Positions 8,474-14,706 of a DNA stretch of 14,706 nt are shown here, in pieces. This DNA is from Hydrogenophaga sp. (GTDB taxonomy: Bacteria; Pseudomonadota; Gammaproteobacteria; Burkholderiales; Burkholderiaceae_C). The stretch spans positions 1-14,706 of the forward strand of contig JAIFNE010000188.1 in the NCBI GenBank assembly GCA_020047875.1, written 5' to 3'. The position numbers and the translations under genes were made by a program. The notes under the pieces are model-generated. The model saw only the letters and a list, made by a program, of their open reading frames with translations, did not search any database and was not told where the DNA came from. Position 1 is the stretch's first letter. Every line of letters begins with the position of its first letter.

Positions 8474-8547
8474 GGCGCGATAGCAAAGCGGTTATGCAAC
8501 GGATTGCAAATCCGTCTAGCCCGGTTCGACTCCGGGTCGCGCCTCCA
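8474..8547 (+). tRNA. tRNA-Cys (anticodon GCA)
   Basis: The acceptor stem is GGCGCGA (8474-8480) with TCGCGCC (8537-8543), discriminator T and an encoded CCA (8545-8547). The anticodon arm ACGGA TTGCAAA TCCGT carries GCA at 8506-8508. The T arm CCCGG TTCGACT CCGGG is complete. No clear promoter is seen in the 40 bases separating it from the preceding terminator. Confidence 0.97.
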
Positions 8548-8570
8548 AACAGCACAAAAATCAATGTCTC

Positions 8571-8592
8571 GGCCGCCAGCGATGCGGCCTTT
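8571..8592 (+). terminator. Possible terminator after tRNA-Cys
   Basis: GGCCGC (8571-8576) and GCGGCC (8584-8589) form a six-pair stem with a seven-base loop, followed by TTT, CGCG and TTTT. It is a weak match to an intrinsic terminator, but its place 24 bases after tRNA-Cys and before the converging tRNA-Leu supports it. Confidence 0.5.
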
Positions 8593-8659
8593 CGCGTTTT
8601 CCACTGGCTTCGAAGTAGGGGAAGTGTCACGCGTCTTTTAAAGCGTGCTGGCCTTTGAG

Positions 8660-8746
8660 TGGTGCCCGGGACCGGGGTCGAACCGGTACGGCCTTGCGGC
8701 CTGCGGCTTTTAAGGCCGCTGCGTCTACCTATTTCGCCACCCGGGC
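8660..8746 (-). tRNA. tRNA-Leu (anticodon UAA)
   Basis: A class II tRNA on the minus strand. The acceptor stem is GCCCGGG / CCCGGGC (plus-strand 8740-8746 and 8664-8670), discriminator A, with the encoded CCA at 8660-8662. The T arm ACCGG TTCGACC CCGGT is intact. The anticodon stem GCGGC / GCCGC (8703-8719) holds loop CTTAAAA with anticodon TAA (8710-8712). It faces tRNA-Cys and reads UUR leucine codons. Its promoter should lie above 8746; TACACT on the minus strand just upstream is a possible but weak -10. Confidence 0.97.
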
Positions 8747-8821
8747 GGCGCAGGGCGAGTGTATTCGTTGCGCAGGCGTGAAACGGCCGATCTCGCAAGA
8801 ACCGATACCCATTACCCAGGT

Positions 8822-8907
8822 GCTATGCCAAATCAAGCCTCCCCGTGTGTCTGGTAGCGCCTGTGGCGAATTCCCGCTGCTTGCGGGGTGGCGAGGCCTG
8901 GCATAGC
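8822..8907 (+). other. Long interrupted inverted repeat, possible structured RNA or leader
   Basis: GCTATGCCA (8822-8830) pairs perfectly with TGGCATAGC (8899-8907). Nested inside, GCCTC (8837-8841) pairs with GAGGC (8893-8897) and CCCG (8842-8845) with CGGG (8884-8887). Two local hairpins are alternatives: CGCC/GGCG at 8858-8868 and CCCGC/GCGGG at 8873-8887. The 267 bases from 8747 to 9013 hold no gene I can support, and this is the most ordered part. I compared it by eye with 6S, SRP, tmRNA and RNase P hallmarks and found no match. Confidence 0.4.
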
Positions 8908-8948
8908 CTTAAAATTCAGGGCTGCCCCGCGAGGGAGCACACCGGTTT

Positions 8949-8965
8949 GCCCCCGGTCAGGGGGC
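8949..8965 (+). repeat. GC-rich hairpin upstream of the gene at 9014
   Basis: GCCCCC (8949-8954), loop GGTCA and GGGGGC (8960-8965) make a perfect six-pair stem with no T run, about 50 bases before the next start codon. It could be part of the leader of the following gene or of the structured segment before it. Confidence 0.4.
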
Positions 8966-9013
8966 TTCCGCCCATACTAGGCGTTTCATGCCTTCCACGG
9001 TAGAGTGACTTTG

Positions 9014-9646
9014 ATGACCCGATACAACCCGCCCTTCGAAATCCATGTGCATGGCGATGTGCCGTTGCGTGACGATGTGGTGTTTGCGCAGATTCAGGAC
9101 GCGCTCAGACCGCTGTGGCAGTACGCCGGTGCGCGTTCGCTCGCGGCGGCTGCCGAAAGCAGCTACGAGGACGAGCCAGGGATTCGTTTTGATGCCGAGG
9201 CGCACGTGCTCAACATCTGCTGGACCGTTCCTGGCGATGAGGATTTCCGCCAGGTGATGGAGGAAACCTGCATGGGCCTGAACGAAATCGCTGCTGCGGG
9301 CGCGCCGCTGGAGGTCTCGTTTTACGACACCGAATACGACGAAGAAGAGGCGCCCGCATCGGAAGAAGAGGCGGAGGCCCGCGACGACTTCATGATGTGT
9401 TTTGTGGGCCCGACGCCCGCGGCCATTCTCCAGGTGCAGCGCGACCTGCTGGTGCAGGACGTTGTACACATCATGGAGCGCCACTTCGATGCGGCCGAGC
9501 TCGGCGGTGTGGTTGCCGCCGTCGACCAGTTGTTCACCCAGCGCTTCGATGCGCTGGTGAGCTCCATGCACCTGGGCAAGCCCCCTCGGGGTCATGGCGG
9601 TTCGCCAGGCCACGGTGGTGGCCGCAAGCCGCGTCACCTGCACTGA
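9014..9646 (+). CDS. Uncharacterised acidic protein, conserved in Comamonadaceae (probably DUF6806)
   Basis: A soluble protein of 210 residues with no signal peptide or membrane segment. I recall similar proteins in related Burkholderiales, annotated as DUF6806, but the label is from memory and no function is known to me. Visible parts are a conserved-looking N-terminus FEIHVHGDVPLRDDV (8-22), an acidic stretch at about 105-125, FVGPTPAAILQVQRDLL (130-146) and a tail rich in Gly, Arg and His from 186 to the end. I chose ATG 9014, with AGAG at 9002-9005 ahead, over GTG 9005, which adds only three residues and overlaps that site. The gene stands alone after the structured segment and 80 bases before the transporter gene. 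Coding is supported by the continuous frame with betaproteobacterial codon use. Confidence 0.8.
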   Translation: MTRYNPPFEIHVHGDVPLRDDVVFAQIQDALRPLWQYAGARSLAAAAESSYEDEPGIRFDAEAHVLNICWTVPGDEDFRQVMEETCMGLNEIAAAGAPLEVSFYDTEYDEEEAPASEEEAEARDDFMMCFVGPTPAAILQVQRDLLVQDVVHIMERHFDAAELGGVVAAVDQLFTQRFDALVSSMHLGKPPRGHGGSPGHGGGRKPRHLH

Positions 9647-9726
9647 ATTCCCTTTGTCATCACGCTGACCAGGCGCTGCGCCACAGGGCGCGCGTTTGGG
9701 TGTGAGCCCTTTGCCTGGAGCAACCC

Positions 9727-11046
9727 TTGGCCCTGTTCAGCACCGAAGCCCTCAACCCCGGTGTGCGCAAGCGCGAGGTGTTTGGCTGGGCGATGTACGA
9801 CTTCGCCAACTCGGGCTACACCACAGTGGTGCTTACCGCGGTTTTCGCCGCCTACTTCGTGGGCTCGGTGGCGGACGCTGCGCCATGGGCCACCTTCGTC
9901 TGGACCTTGGCCCTCAGCGTGTCCCATGCCCTGGTGATGCTCACCATGCCGCTCTTGGGCGCCTGGGCCGACCGGCATGGAGCCAAGAAGCGCCTGCTGG
10001 TGTTCAGCACAGTGGGTTGCGTGCTCGCCACCGCTGCCCTGGCCTGGGTTCAGCCGGGCGCGGTCGGGCTGGCGGTGGTGCTGATCGTGATTTCCAACCT
10101 GTGTTTTGCCTGGGGCGACTCGCTGATCGCCGCCTTCCTGCCTGAGCTTGCGCGACCCCAGGCCATGGGCCGGGTGAGTGGTTGGGGCTGGAGCTTTGGC
10201 TACGTGGGCGGCATGTTGGCGCTCGGATTGAGTCTCGCCTATGTGATCTGGGCCCAGGGCCAGGGGCAGAAGGCTGCGCAGTTTGTGCCGGTCACGATGC
10301 TGATCACGGCAGCAATTTTTGCCGCCTCGGCCCTGGTGACCCTGAGCCTGTTGCGCGAGCGTGCGCGGCCCAACCCGCAGGTGGGCCGCCATGGCGTCGC
10401 AGATGCCTTCGGGCAACTCAAAAACACCTTTCTCCAGGCCCGCCGCTATACCGATTACATGTGGCTGCTGGCCTCTGCGGTGGCTTATCAGGGCGGGGTG
10501 GCGGTGGCGATCACGCTGGCGGCGATCTACGCCGAACAGGTGATCGGCTTCGTGCAGCAGGAAACCATGGTGCTGATCTTCGTGCTGAACATCGCGGCGG
10601 CCATTGGCGCCTTCGCCTTTGGCTACTGGCAGGACCGGATGGGCCACAAGGTGGCCCTGGCCATCACGCTGGTGGGCTGGATGGCCACCTGCATCATCGC
10701 CGCGCTCACCACCACCAAGGGCGGCTTCTGGTATGCCGCGGTCATTGCCGGTCTGTGCATGGGCAGCAGCCAGTCGTCCGGCCGTGCCATGGCTGGTCTG
10801 TTCGCGCCACCAGCCCAACTGGCCGAGTTCTACGGCCTGTGGACGTTTGCGACCCGGCTGGCCAGCATCATCGGACCGCTGAGCTATGGCGCTATCACCT
10901 GGTTGACCGATGGCAACCAGCGGCTGGCCATCGGGTTCACCGCCGTGCTGTTCCTGATCGGGCTGGTGTTGTTGTTGCCGGTGAACATGGCGCGTGGGCG
11001 TTCGGCGGCTTTGGCGGACAGAGCGCTCCCTGTGCAGGTCGCCTGA
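9727..11046 (+). CDS. MFS transporter, UMF1 / Atg22-like family
   Basis: An inner-membrane protein of 439 residues with about twelve hydrophobic segments. The N-terminus GWAMYDFANSGYTTVV (about 20-35) and the loop LLGAWADRHGAKKRLL (about 77-92, the MFS A-motif equivalent) are typical of the Atg22-like/UMF1 branch of the major facilitator superfamily. The substrate is unknown; yeast Atg22 exports amino acids from the vacuole, but this does not transfer safely to bacterial members. The start is TTG 9727, favoured by GGAG at 9717-9720 six bases ahead; the next Met (MYDF) lies inside the conserved first segment. A hairpin terminator follows, and the next genes converge from the other strand. Confidence 0.88.
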   Translation: MALFSTEALNPGVRKREVFGWAMYDFANSGYTTVVLTAVFAAYFVGSVADAAPWATFVWTLALSVSHALVMLTMPLLGAWADRHGAKKRLLVFSTVGCVLATAALAWVQPGAVGLAVVLIVISNLCFAWGDSLIAAFLPELARPQAMGRVSGWGWSFGYVGGMLALGLSLAYVIWAQGQGQKAAQFVPVTMLITAAIFAASALVTLSLLRERARPNPQVGRHGVADAFGQLKNTFLQARRYTDYMWLLASAVAYQGGVAVAITLAAIYAEQVIGFVQQETMVLIFVLNIAAAIGAFAFGYWQDRMGHKVALAITLVGWMATCIIAALTTTKGGFWYAAVIAGLCMGSSQSSGRAMAGLFAPPAQLAEFYGLWTFATRLASIIGPLSYGAITWLTDGNQRLAIGFTAVLFLIGLVLLLPVNMARGRSAALADRALPVQVA

Positions 11047-11066
11047 GGCTCATTTCCAAAAGTAGC

Positions 11067-11089
11067 AAAGCCCTCGCGGGGAGGGCTTT
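11067..11089. terminator. Bidirectional terminator-like hairpin between converging genes
   Basis: AAAGCCCTC (11067-11075) and GAGGGCTTT (11081-11089) form a perfect nine-pair stem with a five-base loop. It lies 21 bases after the transporter stop and 28 bases beyond the stop of the reductase gene on the other strand. The A/T ends serve either direction, though the T tracts are short. Confidence 0.75.
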
Positions 11090-11117
11090 GTTGGCGGGTG
11101 GCGCAACGCCGATAGCG

Positions 11118-12218
11118 TCAGTCAAACACCGGTGACTCCACGCCCAGCACCTTGTGCAGTTTCGGGCTGGTGGTGGTGTACTGGAGAAACACTTTTTTCT
11201 CAGGCGAGATGATGGGCATGGCGCCAAAGGCGGCCAGTGCGCACTCGTGGAAGCCCGACAAGATGAGCTTTTTCTTGCCCGGGTAGGTGTTGATGTCCCC
11301 CACCGCAAAAATGCCCGGGATGCTGGTGGAAAACTTCTCGGTGTCCACCACCAGTTGCTTGCGCTCAATCTCCAGGCCCCATTCGGCAATCGGGCCCAGC
11401 TTGGGCGAAAGGCCGAAAAACACCAACAGCACATCCAGCGGGACTACCCGGGTGACACCGTCCGAACCGGTGACTTTCACGCCGGCGAGTCGGCCATCTT
11501 TTTCCTCGAAGCCGGTGACCTGGCCAACGATGAACTGCATCTCGTAGGCGTCACACAGCTCCTTCATCTTGGCCACGCTGGCGGGCGCGGCCTTGAAGCC
11601 GTCGCGGCGGTGGATCAGGATCACGCTCTCGGCCTTGTTCGCGCCGTCGCCAGCGAAGTTCAGCGCCCAGTCAAGCGCGGAGTCGCCACCGCCGACGATC
11701 ACCAAGTTCTTACCGGCAAAGTCGGCCGGGTTTTTCACACGGTAAAACAGCTGCGAGCCGTCGAACTGCTCCAGGCCGTCCACCTTGAGGGTACGCGGCT
11801 GGAATGCGCCGACGCCGGCGGCAATGAAGATGGTTTTGGTGAGCAACCGGGTGCCCTTGGAGGTCTCGACGAAGAACCGGCCGTCATCCTGCTTCTCGAC
11901 CTTGACCACCTCTTGCCCCAGGTGAAAAGTGGCACCGAAGGGCTCGATCTGCTTGAGCAGGCTGTCGGTGAGTTCCTGGCCGGTGCAGACGGGGATGGCC
12001 GGGATGTCATAAATCGGCTTGTCGGGGTACAGCTCCACCGGCTGGCCACCGGGGTAAGCCAGCGAGTCGATCACGTGGGCCTTGATTTCCAGCAGGCCAA
12101 GCTCGAACACCTGGAACAGGCCCACCGGGCCGGCGCCAACGATCACAGCGTCGGTTTCGATCGGCCCGTCGTGGGCGGCAGCGGTTTCAAGCACCTGTTG
12201 GTTCAGTTTGAGTTCCAT
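11118..12218 (-). CDS. Ferredoxin-NADP+ reductase, thioredoxin-reductase-like type
   Basis: A flavoenzyme of 366 residues that exchanges electrons between NADPH and ferredoxin. It shows the FAD-binding motif GAGPVG (28-33), the NADP-binding motif GGGDSALDWA (176-185), HRRDGFKA (203-210) and a C-terminal FAD contact FAVGDINTYPG. The CxxC redox pair of true thioredoxin reductase is absent from the NADP domain, placing it with the ferredoxin/flavodoxin reductases of the TrxR-like class rather than the plant/Fpr class. The start ATG (12216-12218) is six bases past the stop of the upstream ferredoxin gene, so the two form an operon and the ferredoxin is the likely partner. The enzyme name is confident; the direction of electron flow in the cell is not known. 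Confidence 0.92.
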   Translation of the reverse strand: MELKLNQQVLETAAAHDGPIETDAVIVGAGPVGLFQVFELGLLEIKAHVIDSLAYPGGQPVELYPDKPIYDIPAIPVCTGQELTDSLLKQIEPFGATFHLGQEVVKVEKQDDGRFFVETSKGTRLLTKTIFIAAGVGAFQPRTLKVDGLEQFDGSQLFYRVKNPADFAGKNLVIVGGGDSALDWALNFAGDGANKAESVILIHRRDGFKAAPASVAKMKELCDAYEMQFIVGQVTGFEEKDGRLAGVKVTGSDGVTRVVPLDVLLVFFGLSPKLGPIAEWGLEIERKQLVVDTEKFSTSIPGIFAVGDINTYPGKKKLILSGFHECALAAFGAMPIISPEKKVFLQYTTTSPKLHKVLGVESPVFD

Positions 12219-12224
12219 GGTTCT

Positions 12225-12554
12225 TTATCGCCGCAACTCGGGCAGCTTGCCCGTTTTGTCTTTCCAGTTGTCTGCATCGGGCAGCGGCTCTTTGCGCTTG
12301 GTGATGCTTTTCCAGGTGGGTAGACGCGACAGCTCTTCGTTGAGCGCGGTCATGTGCAGCTGGTCTTTGGGCAGGTCCTCTTCGGCATAGATGGCGCTCA
12401 CCGGGCACTCGGGGATGCACACGGCGCAGTCGATGCACTCGTCGGGATCGATGGTGAGGAAATTCGGGCCTTCGCGAAAGCAGTCCACGGGGCAGACATC
12501 CACACAATCGGTGTACTTGCAGCGGATGCAGGATTCGGTGACAACGTGGGTCAT
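12225..12554 (-). CDS. fdxA: 7Fe ferredoxin (one 3Fe-4S and one 4Fe-4S cluster)
   Basis: A small electron carrier of 109 residues, close in length and sequence to Azotobacter vinelandii ferredoxin I. Cysteines are at 9, 12, 17, 21, 25, 40, 43, 46 and 50. By alignment with that protein, Cys9, 17 and 50 should bind the 3Fe-4S cluster and Cys21, 40, 43 and 46 the 4Fe-4S cluster, leaving Cys12 and 25 free. The C-terminal LPDADNWK and GKLPELRR also match the family. The frame is open for 27 codons further upstream, but ATG at 12552-12554 (MTHVVTESC) gives the standard N-terminus. No strong ribosome binding site is visible. It is followed after six bases by the reductase gene. Confidence 0.95.
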   Translation of the reverse strand: MTHVVTESCIRCKYTDCVDVCPVDCFREGPNFLTIDPDECIDCAVCIPECPVSAIYAEEDLPKDQLHMTALNEELSRLPTWKSITKRKEPLPDADNWKDKTGKLPELRR

Positions 12555-12583
12555 GGTGAGCAGTGGCAAGCGCAAAAAACTTG

Positions 12584-12589
12584 ATTTTA
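12584..12589 (-). promoter_or_regulatory. Possible -10 element for fdxA
   Basis: TAAAAT on the minus strand lies 29 bases upstream of the fdxA ATG in the 104-base gap after cysN. No clear -35 hexamer is found. The call rests on the -10 similarity and position only. Confidence 0.3.
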
Positions 12590-12658
12590 GGGTTTTCGTG
12601 AGGTTAAGGCCCGGGCATGCCTCTGGCCTTGACATAAGTTAAAGGTGATGGCTTCAGA

Positions 12659-13981
12659 TCAGCGCACCAGCACCGCGCCCGCGGTTCGGTGGCTGGCCGT
12701 GTCCACCAGCACCAGCGCGCCGAGTGAGCGCGCGCGCTCAAAGGGCAAGGTCACCAGCGGTTCCTGCAGTGCAAGACGCACCTGGCCGATGGCGTTGGCC
12801 ACCAGATGGGCCGTTTCGTGTTCCGCCAGGGTTTGAATGTCGATCTGGTGGTCGATGCGCAGCACGCGGGCCTTCACCCACCGGTGGCCGTGCAGCGCCC
12901 AGTAGGTGCGCCCAGGTTGCAGCGGCTCGTCGTCCAGCCAGGCCACGGTGGCCTGGATCTCGCGTCGGGGTTGGAGTTCGTCGCCAGCGGCGTCGCCGGC
13001 CAGCAGCCAGTCGCCGCGTGACACATCCAGTTCGCGATCGAGCACGATGCCTGCGCTCTGGCCACCCGATACCGCCCAGGCTTGGCGCACATGGTTGAGC
13101 ACCTGGGCGACCACGGCGGTTTGCCCGCTGGGCATGGTCCGAATGACCTGGCCTGGCGACACCGCGCCGCTGGCCACGCGGCCCCAGAACACCCGGCGAC
13201 CCTGGCTGGTGTCGGCGGAGGATGGGAATTTTTCAACCCACTGCACCGGAAAGGCCAGCGGCAGGCCGGTGTCGCTCGAGGTCACCGGCAGTTGCTCCAG
13301 GATCTGCAGCAGGCTGGGGCCGTGGTAGCCGCACCAGCCGGCGCCGGTCGCGGGCTCCACCACGTTCCAGCCCTTCAACGCCGACACCGGCACGGTGGCG
13401 ACGATGGCAATGCCCGCCTGTTCGGCGAAGGTGGCGAGGGCCGCCCGGATATTGGCAAATGCCAGCGTGCCGTCGGCCACCGCGTCGAGCTTGTTCACCG
13501 CAAACACGATGGACGGCACGCGCAACAGCTTCAACAGCACGCTGTGGCGGCGGGTCTGGGGCAGCAGCGACAGTCCGGGGTTTTGCCAGGCCAGTTTGCT
13601 GGCATCGACCAGCATCACGGCTGCGTCGGCGCTTGACGCCGCGGTGACCATGTTGCGGGTGTACTGCTCATGCCCCGGCGCGTCCCCAATGATGAATTTG
13701 CGCGCTTCGGTGTTGAAGTAGCGGTAGGCCACGTCGATGGTGATGCCCTGCTCGCGCTCGGCCGACAGGCCATCGGTCAGCAGCGCGAGATCGGTGGTGC
13801 CGTGGCGCTGCACACCGGCCAGGTGGTCTTGCAGCACGGCCTTGCTGTCGACCAGAAGACGACCGATCAGGGTGCTTTTGCCGTCGTCTACCGAACCGCA
13901 GGTGATGAACTTCAGGGCGGGGCGGGTGTCTTGTGCCTGGGCTTGGACAGGCTCAGCCCGTGAGGATGTGGTGGTGTTCAT
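12659..13981 (-). CDS. cysN: Sulfate adenylyltransferase subunit 1 (GTPase)
   Basis: CysN is the GTPase subunit that couples GTP hydrolysis to adenosine 5'-phosphosulfate formation by CysD, the first step of sulfate assimilation in the cytoplasm. It has 440 residues, slightly shorter than the 475 of Escherichia coli. The GTPase motifs are intact: P-loop GSVDDGKST (29-37), the switch region REQGITIDVAYRYF (about 76-89), DAPGHEQY (100-107) and NKLD (163-166). There is no sign of a fused CysC kinase domain at the C-terminus. It lies downstream of cysD on the same strand with a 131-base gap, longer than usual for this pair and filled by a repeat-like element. The start ATG has no clear ribosome binding site. 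Confidence 0.96.
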   Translation of the reverse strand: MNTTTSSRAEPVQAQAQDTRPALKFITCGSVDDGKSTLIGRLLVDSKAVLQDHLAGVQRHGTTDLALLTDGLSAEREQGITIDVAYRYFNTEARKFIIGDAPGHEQYTRNMVTAASSADAAVMLVDASKLAWQNPGLSLLPQTRRHSVLLKLLRVPSIVFAVNKLDAVADGTLAFANIRAALATFAEQAGIAIVATVPVSALKGWNVVEPATGAGWCGYHGPSLLQILEQLPVTSSDTGLPLAFPVQWVEKFPSSADTSQGRRVFWGRVASGAVSPGQVIRTMPSGQTAVVAQVLNHVRQAWAVSGGQSAGIVLDRELDVSRGDWLLAGDAAGDELQPRREIQATVAWLDDEPLQPGRTYWALHGHRWVKARVLRIDHQIDIQTLAEHETAHLVANAIGQVRLALQEPLVTLPFERARSLGALVLVDTASHRTAGAVLVR

Positions 13982-14042
13982 GAAAGGTTTTCAAACGGAG
14001 TTGTCGGTGGCGGGCGGTGTCTTAACCCAGGGCGCCGCGGAA

Positions 14043-14105
14043 CCGGCTCTGCCGGCCGCCAGCGCCGTCCCCCAGTGGGGGGTGACGCGCCGCAGGCGCG
14101 GCGCG
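14043..14105. repeat. Three-hairpin REP-like element between cysD and cysN
   Basis: Three consecutive hairpins fill the intergenic space: CCGGC/GCCGG (14043-14055), CCCCC/GGGGG (14069-14081) and CGCGCCGC/GCGGCGCG (14086-14105, eight pairs, loop AGGC). From memory, similar GC-rich palindromic stretches recur between genes in Comamonadaceae genomes, so I read it as a dispersed extragenic repeat. Copy number cannot be checked here; no second copy is in this window. Its place within a two-gene operon could affect the CysD to CysN ratio. Confidence 0.55.
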
Positions 14106-14112
14106 GGGGGCG

Positions 14113-14706
14113 TCAAAAATAGCCATCCTTCTTGCGCTTCTCCATCGAGGCGTCTGAGGTTTTGTCGTCCATGCGGGTGGCGCCGCGCTCGCTCACGTCG
14201 GCGGCCAGGGTCTCGATCACGATGTCACCCGGCGTGGCGGCCAGGCTCTCGACCGGGCAGGTGCAGGTGATGTCGCCCACGGTGCGAAAGCGCACGCTGC
14301 GCACCTGCACCGTCTCGCCGTCTTTGGCCGGGGTCAGTTTGGTCACCGGCGCCAGCAGGCCGCGGCGTTCCACCACCTCGCGCTGGTGGGTGTAGTAGAT
14401 CGATGGCAGGGCAATGTTTTCGCGCTCGATGTATTGCCACACGTCCAGCTCGGTCCAGTTGCTGATGGGGAACACACGAAAGTGTTCGCCGGGCGCCAGC
14501 CGCGTGTTGAACAGCGTCCACAGCTCGGGCCGTTGGGCCTTGGGTTGCCACTGGCCGAACCCGTCACGGTGGGAAAAGATGCGCTCTTTGGCGCGGGCTT
14601 TTTCTTCGTCGCGCCGGGCGCCGCCCATGAGGGCGTCGAAGCGGAATTCTTCAATCGCTTCCAGCAGGGTCACCGACTGGTGCACGTTGCGGCTTTCGCC
14701 CGGGTG
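14113..14706 (-). CDS. cysD: Sulfate adenylyltransferase subunit 2 (C-terminal part)
   Basis: CysD is the catalytic subunit of ATP sulfurylase, adenylating sulfate with the help of CysN. The 197 residues seen are the C-terminal two thirds; the family has about 300 residues. The frame is open to the right edge, so the N-terminal PP-loop region is outside the window. Recognisable are GGARRDEEKARAKER, RPELWTLFN, FPISNWTELDVWQYI and the C-terminal MEKRKKDGYF, all characteristic of CysD. TCTCPVES (in place of the Escherichia coli WPLTGAVES type) is a normal family variation as far as I recall. It is upstream of cysN in the same operon. Confidence 0.95.
   Translation of the reverse strand, partial: HPGESRNVHQSVTLLEAIEEFRFDALMGGARRDEEKARAKERIFSHRDGFGQWQPKAQRPELWTLFNTRLAPGEHFRVFPISNWTELDVWQYIERENIALPSIYYTHQREVVERRGLLAPVTKLTPAKDGETVQVRSVRFRTVGDITCTCPVESLAATPGDIVIETLAADVSERGATRMDDKTSDASMEKRKKDGYF

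Noticed and set aside
8822..8965. 6S RNA candidate (GCCTTAAAA near the 3' side recalls part of Escherichia coli 6S)
   Set aside because: The flanking arms do not pair in the nested order needed for the 6S closing stem and central bubble, and the neighbouring gene is not the usual one.
11154..12323. Plus-strand reading frame of 389 codons opposite the ferredoxin reductase
   Set aside because: The minus strand has clear FAD and NADP motifs. The plus-strand translation has no recognisable domain and spans two opposite genes.
12629..12657. TTGACA at 12629-12634 as a plus-strand promoter
   Set aside because: There is no acceptable -10 at the right distance, and no plus-strand gene follows in the cysN/cysD region.

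Overview
The window is a GC-rich stretch of chromosome from a betaproteobacterium. The family is most likely Comamonadaceae (order Burkholderiales). This is inferred from protein similarity recalled from memory, the gene order tRNA-Leu / tig / clpP / clpX / lon, the tRNA promoters and an intergenic palindromic repeat of a type I associate with that family. Almost everything is housekeeping. I see no insertion sequence, phage gene, CRISPR array or defence system, and I do not claim a new system.

Layout, left to right. (1) Bases 1-1948: the 3' part of a TAXI-type TRAP transporter fused permease, coupled with a 1-base gap to an Asp/Glu-racemase-superfamily protein. (2) Bases 1963-3561: promoter, tRNA-Leu(UAG), trigger factor gene tig, then a clear intrinsic terminator. 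(3) Bases 3704-8235: the proteolysis block clpP, clpX and lon, each separated by a gap holding a hairpin. lon is broken. About 41 bp that should encode 14 conserved residues are missing at about 6274-6277, the frame shifts, and a stop follows at 6300-6302. (4) Bases 8257-8746: tRNA-Gly(GCC) with a good sigma-70 promoter and a strong terminator, tRNA-Cys(GCA), and tRNA-Leu(UAA) on the opposite strand. (5) Bases 8747-9013: a non-coding stretch rich in inverted repeats. (6) Bases 9014-11046: an uncharacterised acidic protein and a UMF1/Atg22-like MFS transporter, closed by a hairpin. (7) Minus strand, 11118-12554: 7Fe ferredoxin fdxA followed by a thioredoxin-reductase-like ferredoxin-NADP+ reductase. 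(8) Minus strand, 12659-14706: cysD (5' end outside the window) and cysN, the two ATP sulfurylase subunits, with a three-hairpin repeat-like element between them.

How the genes work together: tig, clpP, clpX and lon are the classical protein folding and quality-control cluster. The ferredoxin and its reductase form an NADPH-linked electron-transfer pair. CysD and CysN activate sulfate to adenosine 5'-phosphosulfate. The most notable observation is the disrupted lon beside intact clpP and clpX. It is either a genuine loss-of-function allele or an assembly/consensus error, and read-level checking would decide. Secondary points are a Met in the IGF loop of ClpX, a racemase-like protein without its second catalytic Cys, and the structured segment at about 8822-8965.
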